This document shows, piece after piece, positions 25,383 through 34,148 of a DNA stretch of 64,000 bases; position 1 is the first letter of the stretch; every line of letters starts with the position of its first letter. The position numbers and the translations under genes are program-made. This DNA is from Dokdonella koreensis DS-123 (GTDB taxonomy: Bacteria; Pseudomonadota; Gammaproteobacteria; Xanthomonadales; Rhodanobacteraceae). The DNA lies in NCBI RefSeq assembly GCF_001632775.1, contig NZ_CP015249.1, forward strand, positions 3,886,686-3,950,685. Reading direction: 5' to 3'. The notes beneath the pieces are model-generated. The model was not told the DNA's origin and did not search any database. It saw only the letters and a list, made by a program, of their open reading frames with translations.

Positions 25383-25409
25383 CGGCCTGCCGCGGTGCAC
25401 GGCAGGCCG
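25383..25409 (-). terminator. Hairpin between the membrane-protein gene and rsmC
   Basis: Ten-base arms 25383-25392 and 25400-25409 are perfect reverse complements around a seven-base loop. They begin 11 bases after the stop of the upstream minus-strand gene. No T tract is seen. Confidence 0.5.
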
Positions 25410-25419
25410 GTCCGCCGCG

Positions 25420-26883
25420 TCAACGTGGGCGGCGCATGCGCTCAGTCAACGCCGCCAGCCCGACGATCGCGAAGACCAGTGCGGCATTGACCAGCAGGTG
25501 GCCCTGCTTGGCGACGTCGGCCAGGCCGTCGCCGAGCACGGTGATCGTCAGCGTGACGCCCATCGTCACCGCCGTGAGTGCCGCGTAGTCGCGCAGCACC
25601 GAGACGCGCCGCAGGCCGTGCCGCGCCAGCAGCAGGCCGAGACCGGCCAGCGGCACGGCCAGGATCAGCCACTGCAGCGCCGGCCAGGCATGCAGCAGGT
25701 GGCCGAGGCTCGGCTGCGAGGCCGGGAGCAGCGCGAACGAGGCGCCTTCGACATGGCCGATGTTGCGCGCCAGCCAGGGATCGAGCGCCTTCACGCCGCC
25801 CCAGGCCAGCCGCGCCGTGAGGCCGGGATGGCGCAGCAGGGTCGCCAGCTCCTTGCCGCGCGTGAAGTTGACCAGGCCCGGGCAGGCTCGGTCGGGCATG
25901 TCCGGCAGTTGCCAGGCATGCAGGCCTGTGAAGGCCTCGCAGGCCCGGTCCAGGCCCAGCTCGTCGAGCAGCGCGCGCCGGTCACCGGCCATCGGCAGCA
26001 GCGCGGTGAACACCACGTGCGCATGGTTGTACTGGCGGATGCTGTCGACCATCGCGCCGGGCCGCTGCAGCTGGATGAACTGCATCCAGAGGCCGGCCAG
26101 GGCGCCGATCAGGACCGCCGCCGCGCGCCAGCCGGTGCGGCGCAGCCGCAGCCGGTCCGCCGCCAGCAGCACCAGCGCCAGTGCCAGCGGCAGCAGCAGG
26201 TGCTGGATCTTGCTGGCGGCCAGCGCGAAGGCCAGCAGCGCCAGCACGAAGAAGCGCCCGCGCGAACGCGGCTGGTCGTGCCACAGCAGCAGCAGCGTGA
26301 ACAGCGCGTACGCCGCCAGCAGCGCGGTCCATTCCGCGTAGAAGGTGTTGAGGTAGAGCGTATTGCCCGGATCGGCCAGCACCACGGCGAAGACCACGCC
26401 GTGGACGACGGCCGCACCGGTGCGGCCGCGGCGCAGGAAGCCGGCCGTCAGCGCCACGCCGAGCGCCGCCAGCGCCGCCAGGCGCAGCAGGCCGAGCCAG
26501 CGCACCGAATGCAGCGGCCCGCCACCGAACGCCTCGGCCAGGTGATAGCCGGCCACGGCCAGGCCCTGGAACACCAGCTCGCTGGACCAGTAGCACATCG
26601 GGTCGGTGGTGGCGAGGAAGCGGAACCGCTCGAACGGCGCCTCCGGGCTGTTCTGCGTCGGCGGCACGTCGGCCGGGCGATCCGGGTACAGGTCGAAGCA
26701 GGCGGTATAGCGCACCTGGTCGTAGCTGTTGGCATAGGCGTACAGCGGCTCGTGCGCCCAGATGGCGAACGCGCGGACCAGGCCCAGGGCCAGCAGGGCG
26801 GCCACCAGCCAGAGCGCCCAGCCGCGCACCGGTGGTCGGTCGCGGGGCTGGCGTGGATCGGCGGTGTCGTGCATGCGGTCCAT
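25420..26883 (-). CDS. Polytopic membrane protein of unknown function
   Basis: This roughly 487-residue protein has about ten hydrophobic helices, starting with LWLVAALLALGLVRAFAIW and followed by a periplasmic-looking loop rich in Tyr, Asp and Pro (AYANSYDQVRYTACFDLYP). The combination of many helices and a large first loop is reminiscent of GT-C-type glycosyltransferases or oligosaccharide-modifying proteins, but no catalytic motif is clear and I do not recognise the family. The ATG at 26883 is preferred because GAGA precedes it and the 37 upstream residues are low-complexity Arg/Pro; the ATG at 26874 is also possible. It is divergent from the kinase gene at 27113 across a 229-base region that must hold both promoters. 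Confidence 0.7.
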   Translation of the reverse strand: MDRMHDTADPRQPRDRPPVRGWALWLVAALLALGLVRAFAIWAHEPLYAYANSYDQVRYTACFDLYPDRPADVPPTQNSPEAPFERFRFLATTDPMCYWSSELVFQGLAVAGYHLAEAFGGGPLHSVRWLGLLRLAALAALGVALTAGFLRRGRTGAAVVHGVVFAVVLADPGNTLYLNTFYAEWTALLAAYALFTLLLLWHDQPRSRGRFFVLALLAFALAASKIQHLLLPLALALVLLAADRLRLRRTGWRAAAVLIGALAGLWMQFIQLQRPGAMVDSIRQYNHAHVVFTALLPMAGDRRALLDELGLDRACEAFTGLHAWQLPDMPDRACPGLVNFTRGKELATLLRHPGLTARLAWGGVKALDPWLARNIGHVEGASFALLPASQPSLGHLLHAWPALQWLILAVPLAGLGLLLARHGLRRVSVLRDYAALTAVTMGVTLTITVLGDGLADVAKQGHLLVNAALVFAIVGLAALTERMRRPR

Positions 26884-27059
26884 TCTCGGCAATTGGTACC
26901 CCCGCGATCCAGTGCCGCCGCCGGGGGCGGGCCGCCGCGGCGCGGCCCGGCACGATACCCGCGCCCTGCGACCACAGCGTGACGCAGTTGGCACTCGCTG
27001 CGTGCAGCCGGCACGGTGCCGGCCGCCAAGCCGGTCCGCGAATACCCCCGGCAGGCCGG

Positions 27060-27068
27060 TGCTAGGAT
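27060..27068 (+). promoter_or_regulatory. Extended -10 promoter of the second Ser/Thr kinase gene
   Basis: TGCTAGGAT combines an extended -10 TG (27060-27061) with TAGGAT (27063-27068), 44 bases upstream of the ATG at 27113. No good -35 box is visible, as is usual for extended -10 promoters. Confidence 0.45.
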
Positions 27069-27112
27069 GCCTTCATCGAAAACGGGAACACCCCCGGGGG
27101 AGTGCCAAGGCC

Positions 27113-29122
27113 ATGAAGCAGCGCGTGGGTCACTACGACATCGTCGCCGAACTCGGACGCGGCGGCATGGGCGTGGTCTACAAGGGATTCGAGGCGGCGC
27201 TGAACCGCTACGTCGCGATCAAGGTGCTGGCCGACTCGCTGGCCGACGACCCCGCCGTGCGCGAACGCTTCCTGCGCGAAGCGCGCAGCATGGCGGCCCT
27301 GAACGACCCGCACATCATCCAGATCCACGCCATCGGCGAGGACGCCGGCCATCCGTACTTCGTCATGGAATTCGTCGAGGGTGAGTCGCTCGGCTCGCTG
27401 CTCAAGCGCGAAGGCCGGCTGACGCTGGAGCAGTCGCTGAAGGTCATCCACCAGACCGCCTCGGGCCTGGCGACCGCGCACGACCGCGGCGTGGTCCATC
27501 GCGACATCAAGCCGGGCAACCTGATGGTCAGCAGCCGCGGCGCGATCAAGATCGCCGACTTCGGCATCGCGCTGTCCAACCACGACCTGTCCAAGAAGCT
27601 CACGACCACCGGCGAATTCGTCGGCACGCCCGGCTACCTGTCGCCGGAAGTGTGCCTCGGCAAGCCGGTCGACCGGCGCTCGGACATCTTCTCGCTCGGC
27701 ATCGTGCTGTTCGAGATGCTGACCGGCAAGATGCCGTTCACCGACGAGTCGCCGCTGGGGCTGATGCTGGAGGTCGTGCGGGCGGAAATTCCCGACGTGC
27801 GCCAGCTCAACGCCAATGTCGACGAGGAGACCTCGCGCATCCTGTCGCGGATGATCGCCAAGGACCCGGCCAGCCGCTACCAGGACTGCCACGAGCTGGC
27901 CGCCGACCTGCAGCGCAACCCGCTGGTCGCCCGCAGCGGGCCGATCACGCTGCAGCCCAAGCTGTCGCCGGCTGCCGCGACCGTGATCGGCCAGAAGACG
28001 CCGCTGCCGTCCGCGGTGACGACGCCGATCACCGCGCCGACACCGATCCGGCCGTCGGCGGGCGCGCCGACGCACATCAGCGCCGGCGCGGCGGTGGCGC
28101 CGCCGGTGCCGGGAGCGCCGGCCCGTCCTTCGGTCCTCGACCGGCCGACCGTGCATGCCTCCGCGCCGAAGCGCACGAGCGCCCTGCCCTGGGCGATCGC
28201 CGCGCTGCTGGTGCTGGCCGCCGGTGCCGGCGCCTGGACGCTGCGCGACCGGATTCCCGGCCTGGCCGGCCCGACCACCACCTCGACCCAGACCATCACC
28301 GCGACCGCGGCGACCGCGGATGCGCCGGCCAGCGCGTCGATCTCGTCGGTCGTCACGCCGCCGATCCCGGCACCGCCGCCCTCCGGACCGTCGGATCCGG
28401 CGGCCGGGAGCACGCCCTCGCCGGCCGATACGGCAGCCGTGGTCCCGACGCCGGACACCGCCGCGCCGCAGGCGCCCGGCGCCACGACCGGCGCGGCACC
28501 GCCCGAAGACACGACCGCCGGCGCACGGGCCCAGAGCGATCCGCCGCCGGCATCACCGGCCGAACCGCCGGCGCCACGTGCCGCACAGGCCGATGTCGAG
28601 GCCCTGCGCAACCTGCCGGCCGCCCAGGCCGAAAGCGGCGCGCCGCCGCAGATCGCCAAGGCGCCGCCGCCCCCGAAGCCGGCCGCGCCGGCAAAGCCGC
28701 GCGTGCCGACGGTGGCGGTGGTCTTCGGCGGCGACGAGGTCATCGCCGAGCCCGCCCGCGACGCCATCACCGACCTGCTGCAGAGCCGGGGCTTCCGCGT
28801 GATCGAAGCCGGCAGCGTCTCGGGCAGCCAGCCCAACCTCAAGGCCCTGTCGGGTCGTGCCGATGCGGTCGTCTTCGTGCAGGCCCGTCCGGTCGGCAGC
28901 CAGGAGATCCACTACTACGGCCAGAGCTCGACGCTCTACACCGTGCAGGTGGCGGTCAAGGCGTATCGCGTCGGCGACGGCAGCGTGCTGTGGAGCAGCC
29001 CGGCCGAGCAGGTCAACTTCACGACGCTCAACGCCGCCGAGAAGGCCCGCGAGGTGGTCGATCCGATGCTCGACGCCGTCGATCGCAACCTGGCCGAGTT
29101 CCGTCCCGGGCGCCGTGGCTGA
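27113..29122 (+). CDS. Transmembrane Ser/Thr protein kinase with Pro-rich linker and CsgG-like C-terminal region
   Basis: This 669-residue kinase begins directly with its catalytic domain (about residues 8-265): GRGGMGVVYKG, Lys37 in VAIKVL, His129-Arg-Asp131 in HRDIKPGN and Asp149 in DFG, followed by GTPGYLSPE. A long Pro/Ala/Thr linker leads to a membrane helix (about 360-378, LPWAIAALLVLAAGAGAW). It is followed by another low-complexity stretch and a folded C-terminal domain (about 535-665; PTVAVVFGGDEVIAEPARD, GFRVIEAGS, TVQVAVKAYRVGDGSVLW). That last domain resembles CsgG/FlgT-like lipoprotein folds that bind outer-membrane or secretion partners. It would lie in the periplasm and may be the sensor. 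The next gene begins 24 bases downstream, which suggests joint work with the AsmA-like protein. Confidence 0.88.
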   Translation: MKQRVGHYDIVAELGRGGMGVVYKGFEAALNRYVAIKVLADSLADDPAVRERFLREARSMAALNDPHIIQIHAIGEDAGHPYFVMEFVEGESLGSLLKREGRLTLEQSLKVIHQTASGLATAHDRGVVHRDIKPGNLMVSSRGAIKIADFGIALSNHDLSKKLTTTGEFVGTPGYLSPEVCLGKPVDRRSDIFSLGIVLFEMLTGKMPFTDESPLGLMLEVVRAEIPDVRQLNANVDEETSRILSRMIAKDPASRYQDCHELAADLQRNPLVARSGPITLQPKLSPAAATVIGQKTPLPSAVTTPITAPTPIRPSAGAPTHISAGAAVAPPVPGAPARPSVLDRPTVHASAPKRTSALPWAIAALLVLAAGAGAWTLRDRIPGLAGPTTTSTQTITATAATADAPASASISSVVTPPIPAPPPSGPSDPAAGSTPSPADTAAVVPTPDTAAPQAPGATTGAAPPEDTTAGARAQSDPPPASPAEPPAPRAAQADVEALRNLPAAQAESGAPPQIAKAPPPPKPAAPAKPRVPTVAVVFGGDEVIAEPARDAITDLLQSRGFRVIEAGSVSGSQPNLKALSGRADAVVFVQARPVGSQEIHYYGQSSTLYTVQVAVKAYRVGDGSVLWSSPAEQVNFTTLNAAEKAREVVDPMLDAVDRNLAEFRPGRRG

Positions 29123-29146
29123 TCGCAGCGCCGGCGGCGCAGGCCG

Positions 29147-31324
29147 GTGAGCCCGCGGCCGGCGTTCCTGCGCGGCGTGCGCCGCCTCGGCTGGATCGCG
29201 GCCGGGTTGCTGGGCCTGTACCTGATCGCCGGCAACCTGTTCCTCAACACGCCGGTCGGCCCGTGGGCGATCAATCGCAAGCCCGACCGGTTCCAGATGC
29301 AGTGGTCGCACGGCCTGACCTGGTGGCCCGGCTGCGCGATGCTCTGGAACGTGGAGGTCGGCGGCCATGTGCGCCGCGTCGTCTGGAACGCGCGGGCTGC
29401 GCGCGGCCACGGTCGGATCGCGCTGCTGCCGCTGTTCGGGCGCGAGCTGCGGCTGGCCTCGATCGACGCCTCGGAGGTGACGGGCAGTCTCCACCTCACC
29501 GACCAGGACCGGACGCCGCCGCCACCGCGGCCGGGCGGCTGGTCGCTGCGCTTCGACCGCATCGCCACCGATTCGCTGCGCACCGCGCGCATCGGCGCTA
29601 TCGACATCGCGACGCAGGGCCAGGTCGCGTTCGGCTTCTACAAGCAGCTGCGCGGCGGACCGCTGGAGATCTATCCCTCGCAGGCCCGGCTGGACGCGTT
29701 GCAGGTCACCTGGGACGGGCGTGTGTTGCTGCACGACGGCGCCGCCACGGCGCGCTTCGCGCTGCCGCGGCATCGGCGGGAAGACGCGAGCGGCCTGGCG
29801 AAGCTCGGCCTGGCCGACGCGGCGCTGGACCTGCACGGCGCACTGCCGGGGTTGGCGGTCGACCTCGACGACGCCGGCCGGATCACCGGCACGCTCGACC
29901 CGGCCGGCACCGGCACGCTGGCCGCGACGCTCGGCTGGCAGCGCGGCGCGCTGACGGCCGGCGGCACGCTGGCGCTGCGCGTGCCGCTGCAGGCCACGCG
30001 CCCTGGCGCCGCGTTCGACAACGAGGCCACGCTGCGCCTGGCGGTCGAGGACGAGGCGATCCGCATCGACGCGACGCTGCCGCGCAGCGAGACCGATCCG
30101 CGCTCGATCGACGCCCGGCTGGTGCTGGCCGGCACCGCCGTCCCGCTGCCGCCCGATCCGCAGCAGCTGCTCGCGCGCCTGGGTGGCGAGGTCGCGCTCG
30201 ATTGGCGGTTCGGTTCGCTGGCCTGGCTGGGGCCGCTGCTGCTCAAGGCGCCGTGGCTGCAGCTGGAAGGCGCCGGTGCGGTCGAGGCCCGGCTACTGCT
30301 CGAGCGCGGCCTGCTGCGCCCCGGCAGCACGCTGCGCATTCCGGACGTGGCGGTGGCCGCGACGGTCGCCGGCCATCGCTTCGACGGCCAGGCGCATGCC
30401 GAGGGGCAGCTCGTCGACGCCGCGGGCACGGCGCTGGCACGGATCGACCTGGCGATCGATCGCTTCGACGTCGCCGCCGTGGACGCGCCCGGCACGCCGC
30501 TGGTGCGCGGCCGCGACCTGCGCATCGACCTGGAGGCACCGGACAGCCTGGCCGGGCTGCGCGAATCGCTCAAGGCGCGGCTGCGCTTCGAACAGGCCGA
30601 GATCCCGGACCTGCGCGCCTTCAACCCATACCTGCCGCGCAACGAGCTGCGCCTGCTGGCCGGCCGCAGCCGGATCAGCGGTGACCTGCACCTGGATGCC
30701 GCCGGCGAGATCGCCAGCGGCCGCGTCAGCATCGAGGGACGCGGCGGGCAGGCCCGCCTGGGCCGGCTGGAGTTCGCCGGCGACTTCGACCTGGACGGCC
30801 GCCTGGCACGGGCGGACATCGCCTCCGGCCGCTTCGACCTCGACGGCAGCAGCCTGCGCCTGCGCAAGGTGCGCGTGGCCGACGCCGGCCGCACCGCCGG
30901 CCGCGACTGGTGGGCCAGCATCGGCATCGTGCGCGGTCACGTGGAAGCCGGCCGGCCATTGGCGCTGCGCACCGACGCGGCGATCGAGATGGAGAACATC
31001 GGCCTGCTGCTGGCGCTGTTCGCCGAGCGCAAGGACTACCCACGCTGGGTGCTGGGCCTGGTCGACGCCGGCCGCCTGCGCGCACGCGGCCTGATGCAGG
31101 TGCGCGGCGACGCGATCGTGTTCGACCGGGTCGAGGCCGCGAACGACCGCTTCGAGGTCAAGACGCGGATGCGCATCGCCGGCGGCAGCCCGGTCGGCGA
31201 CCTCCTGCTGCGCTGGCGCGCGTTGAGCGTCGGTGTCGAGCTGCGCGACGACACGCGCGACCTCCACCTGCTGCGCGCCGCCGACTGGTACGCGCAGCGC
31301 CCACACCTGCTCGGGCCGCCGTGA
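29147..31324 (+). CDS. AsmA/TamB-like envelope protein
   Basis: This 725-residue protein has an N-terminal signal anchor (about residues 14-33, GWIAAGLLGLYLIAGNLFLN) and then a very long, repetitive beta-rich region with alternating hydrophobic strands. Examples are RLASIDASEVTGSLHLT, LDLHGALPGLAVDLDD and RLGRLEFAGDFDLDGRL. That pattern fits the AsmA-like/YdbH class that forms lipid-conducting beta-taco bridges between the membranes. The assignment rests on architecture and not on a motif, so a DUF of similar shape is possible. The GTG at 29147 lies 24 bases after the kinase stop, so the kinase probably shares its transcript and could control envelope lipid transport. It converges with emrB with a 30-base gap. 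Confidence 0.62.
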   Translation: MSPRPAFLRGVRRLGWIAAGLLGLYLIAGNLFLNTPVGPWAINRKPDRFQMQWSHGLTWWPGCAMLWNVEVGGHVRRVVWNARAARGHGRIALLPLFGRELRLASIDASEVTGSLHLTDQDRTPPPPRPGGWSLRFDRIATDSLRTARIGAIDIATQGQVAFGFYKQLRGGPLEIYPSQARLDALQVTWDGRVLLHDGAATARFALPRHRREDASGLAKLGLADAALDLHGALPGLAVDLDDAGRITGTLDPAGTGTLAATLGWQRGALTAGGTLALRVPLQATRPGAAFDNEATLRLAVEDEAIRIDATLPRSETDPRSIDARLVLAGTAVPLPPDPQQLLARLGGEVALDWRFGSLAWLGPLLLKAPWLQLEGAGAVEARLLLERGLLRPGSTLRIPDVAVAATVAGHRFDGQAHAEGQLVDAAGTALARIDLAIDRFDVAAVDAPGTPLVRGRDLRIDLEAPDSLAGLRESLKARLRFEQAEIPDLRAFNPYLPRNELRLLAGRSRISGDLHLDAAGEIASGRVSIEGRGGQARLGRLEFAGDFDLDGRLARADIASGRFDLDGSSLRLRKVRVADAGRTAGRDWWASIGIVRGHVEAGRPLALRTDAAIEMENIGLLLALFAERKDYPRWVLGLVDAGRLRARGLMQVRGDAIVFDRVEAANDRFEVKTRMRIAGGSPVGDLLLRWRALSVGVELRDDTRDLHLLRAADWYAQRPHLLGPP

Positions 31325-31354
31325 CCGGCAGCGCCGGCCGCCGGGCGGCGCGCC

Positions 31355-32905
31355 TCAGTGCCCGCCGCCGGGTGGCGCGCCGGTCTTGGCGCCGAACGGC
31401 GGCTTGGCCAGCCACAGCACCAGCACCAGCGAGAAGAACGTCCAGCCGAGCAGGTGGAACACCTCGTTGAACGAGAGCTGGTAGCTCTGCAACGTGATCA
31501 TCTGGTCGAGCAGGCCGGCGGCGCGCTGCGGATCGCCGTTGCCGAGGGTGGCGAGTGCCTGTTGCGCGGCCGGATCGTAGACCGTCACGTGCTCGGTCAG
31601 GTGCGCATGATGCACGTCGGCACGCCGCTCCCAGAGGAAGGTCGTCAGCGAGGCGGAGAAGCTGCCGCCGAGCGTGCGCAGGAACGTCGCCAGGCCGGAG
31701 CCGTCGGCGATCTCGTTCGGCTGCAGGTCCGACAGCAGGATCTGCATCACCGGCATGAAGAACAACGCCACGCCGATGCCCTGGATCAGCTGGATCATCG
31801 CGACGTGGTTGAAATCCACGTCGAGGTTGAAGCCCGCGCGCATCAGGCTGGTCGCACCCATCGTCAGGAAGGCCAGCGAAGCCAGCACGCGCAGGTCGAA
31901 CTTGGGCGCGTAGCGGCCGATGAACGGCGACAGCAGCACCGGCAGGAGGCCGATCGGTGCCGTCGCCAGGCCGGCCCAGGTCGAGGTGTAGCCGAGCTGG
32001 CGCTGCAGCCACTGCGGCACCAGCAGGCTGATCGCGAAGAAGGCCGCGTAGGCGAAGACCAGGACGGTGGTTCCGGCCGCGAAGTTGCGGTGGCGGAACA
32101 GGCGCAGGTTGACGATCGGTTCCTTGTCGGTCAGCTCCCAGATCAGGAACACCGCCAGTGCGATCACCGAGACGATCGAGGTGGCGATGATGAAGGTCGA
32201 CTCGAACCAGTCCTCGTCGTTGCCCTTGTCCAGCACGATCTGCAGCGCGCCCACGCCGATGATCAGCGTGATCAGCCCGACGTAGTCCATCTTCGGCCGT
32301 TCCAGGCGCTGCGGCCGGGCGCCGAGCTGGCTGCGCACGACCAGGCAGGCGAACAGGCCGATCGGCACGTTGATGAAGAAGATCCACGGCCAGGAATAGT
32401 TGTCGGTGATCCAGCCGCCGAGGATCGGACCCGCGATCGGCGCGACGACCGTCACCATCGCCAGCAGCGCCAGCGCCTGGCCGCGCTTCTCCGGCGGATA
32501 GATCGAGATCAGCAGGCTCTGCGTCACCGGGTACATCGGCCCGGCGACCGCGCCCTGCAGCGCGCGGAACGCGATCAGCATCGGCATGCTCTGGGCGATG
32601 CCGCACAGGAACGAGGCCAGCGTGAACAGCAGCGTCGAGGCGACGAACAGCGGCACCTCGCCGAAGCGGCGCGTCAGCCAGCCGGTCAGCGGCAGCGAGA
32701 TCGCCATGCAGACCGCAAACGAGGTGATCACCCAGGTGCTCTGGTCGGCGCTGACGCCGAGGTTGCCGGCGATCGTCGGCAGCGAGACGTTGGCGATCGT
32801 CGTGTCGAGCACCTGCATGAAGGTCGCCAGCGACAAGCCGACCGTCGTCAGGCCGACGCTGGCGGGCCGGAAGGCGTCCGGCCGCGGTGCGGCGACAGCG
32901 TTCAT
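31355..32905 (-). CDS. emrB: EmrB-type DHA2-family multidrug MFS transporter
   Basis: This 516-residue transporter has fourteen predicted helices and the family motifs LATFMQVLDTTIANVSLPTI in helix 1, WVITSFAVCMAISLPLTGWL with RRFGEV (motif A form) and GPILGGWITDNYSWPWIFFI (motif C). This pattern defines DHA2 drug:proton antiporters of the EmrB/FarB group. It would pair with the membrane-fusion protein encoded just upstream (27-base gap) and the outer-membrane channel before that, giving a pump that spans both membranes. The operon starts with a MarR regulator, so expression is probably induced by hydrophobic or phenolic compounds. Complete and of normal length. Confidence 0.92.
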   Translation of the reverse strand: MNAVAAPRPDAFRPASVGLTTVGLSLATFMQVLDTTIANVSLPTIAGNLGVSADQSTWVITSFAVCMAISLPLTGWLTRRFGEVPLFVASTLLFTLASFLCGIAQSMPMLIAFRALQGAVAGPMYPVTQSLLISIYPPEKRGQALALLAMVTVVAPIAGPILGGWITDNYSWPWIFFINVPIGLFACLVVRSQLGARPQRLERPKMDYVGLITLIIGVGALQIVLDKGNDEDWFESTFIIATSIVSVIALAVFLIWELTDKEPIVNLRLFRHRNFAAGTTVLVFAYAAFFAISLLVPQWLQRQLGYTSTWAGLATAPIGLLPVLLSPFIGRYAPKFDLRVLASLAFLTMGATSLMRAGFNLDVDFNHVAMIQLIQGIGVALFFMPVMQILLSDLQPNEIADGSGLATFLRTLGGSFSASLTTFLWERRADVHHAHLTEHVTVYDPAAQQALATLGNGDPQRAAGLLDQMITLQSYQLSFNEVFHLLGWTFFSLVLVLWLAKPPFGAKTGAPPGGGH

Positions 32906-32932
32906 CGGGGAGTCCTCGGGGGTCCGGGCGCG

Positions 32933-34120
32933 TTACGGGGTCTTGGCCGCGATCGCGCCGCCGGCGGAGTTGGCGTGGACGATCTGCGCTATCAGCGCCT
33001 CGACCTCGCCGAGCTGCGCACCGTAGACGTCGGTCGCGAACGCGGGCTGCGCCGGCGGCTGCTGCGCCAGCGCCGGCCCGGAGCGGTCGTGCAGGTTGAC
33101 CTCCACCTGCATCGACAGGCCGATGCGCAGCGGATGCTCCTTGAGCTGGGCGGCGTCCAGCGCCACGCGCACCGGCACGCGCTGCACGATCTTGATCCAG
33201 TTGCCGCTGGCGTTCTGCGCCGGCAGCAGTGCGAACGCGCTGCCGGTGCCGGCGCCCAGGCTCTGCACGCGGCCCTGGTAGACCGCCTCGCGGCCGTACA
33301 GGTCCGAGGTCAGCGTGACCTCCTGGCCGATGCGCATGTGGCGCAGCTGGGTCTCCTTGAAGTTGGCGTCGACCCAGACCTGCTCGAGCGGGATCACCGC
33401 CATCAGCGGCGCGCCGGGCTGCACGCGCTGGCCGACCTGCACGCTGCGGCGCGCGACGTAGCCGGTGACCGGCGCCACCACGGTGGCGCGCGCACGGTCC
33501 AGGAAGGCCGCGCGCAGCCGCGCGGCCGCCGTCTGCACGTCCGGATGCGAGGCGATCACGGTGTCGTCGACCAGCGCGCGGGTGGTCACCAGTTGTTCCT
33601 GCGTCGCCGACAGCGCCGACTCGGCAGCGGCCAGCGCATCACGCGCATGCGCCAGTTCCTCGGCCGAGATCGCGCCGCTGGCGGCGAGGTTCTTGCGTCG
33701 CTTGAAGTCGTCGCGGGCCCGCTCCAGCGCCACCTTCTGCGCGGCCACGTTGGCGCGGCCGCTGTCGACGTTGCTGTAGAGGCCGCGCACCTGGCGCACG
33801 GCACCGGCCAGGCCGGCCTTGGCCTGTTCGAGCGCGACCTCGGCGTCGGTGACGTCCAGCTCGATCAGCGGCTGCCCCTGCCGCACCAGGTTGCCGTCGT
33901 CGGCACCGATGCTGATCACCGTGCCCGCGGTCTGCGGCGTGATCTGCACGATGTTGCCCTGCACGTAGGCGTCCTCGGTGTGCTCGAACCAGCGGCCGTG
34001 CAGCCAGTACCAGGCGGCCCAGGCGACGGCCGCGGCGGCGACGACGACCGCCAGCAGCACCAGCAGGCGCCGGCGGCGTCCGCGCTGGGTCGTGGCGGCG
34101 AGGGGTTGCGGACTGCTCAT
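32933..34120 (-). CDS. emrA: EmrA-type membrane-fusion protein (HlyD family)
   Basis: This 395-residue protein has one N-terminal membrane helix (about residues 20-43), then a biotinyl-lipoyl-like strand region (AYVQGNIVQITPQTAGTV). A long alpha-hairpin (about 90-215, rich in Ala/Arg/Glu) and the second lipoyl half (TVVAPVTGYVARRSVQVGQ) follow, then the beta-barrel part. This is the EmrA/HlyD layout that links EmrB to an outer-membrane channel. The ATG at 34120 is set by AGAGGACA upstream; the frame is open much further but overlaps the channel gene. It lies between emrB and the channel gene with short gaps, in one minus-strand operon. Confidence 0.92.
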   Translation of the reverse strand: MSSPQPLAATTQRGRRRRLLVLLAVVVAAAAVAWAAWYWLHGRWFEHTEDAYVQGNIVQITPQTAGTVISIGADDGNLVRQGQPLIELDVTDAEVALEQAKAGLAGAVRQVRGLYSNVDSGRANVAAQKVALERARDDFKRRKNLAASGAISAEELAHARDALAAAESALSATQEQLVTTRALVDDTVIASHPDVQTAAARLRAAFLDRARATVVAPVTGYVARRSVQVGQRVQPGAPLMAVIPLEQVWVDANFKETQLRHMRIGQEVTLTSDLYGREAVYQGRVQSLGAGTGSAFALLPAQNASGNWIKIVQRVPVRVALDAAQLKEHPLRIGLSMQVEVNLHDRSGPALAQQPPAQPAFATDVYGAQLGEVEALIAQIVHANSAGGAIAAKTP

Positions 34121-34148
34121 GACGATGTCCTCTGGATGTTCGATGGGA

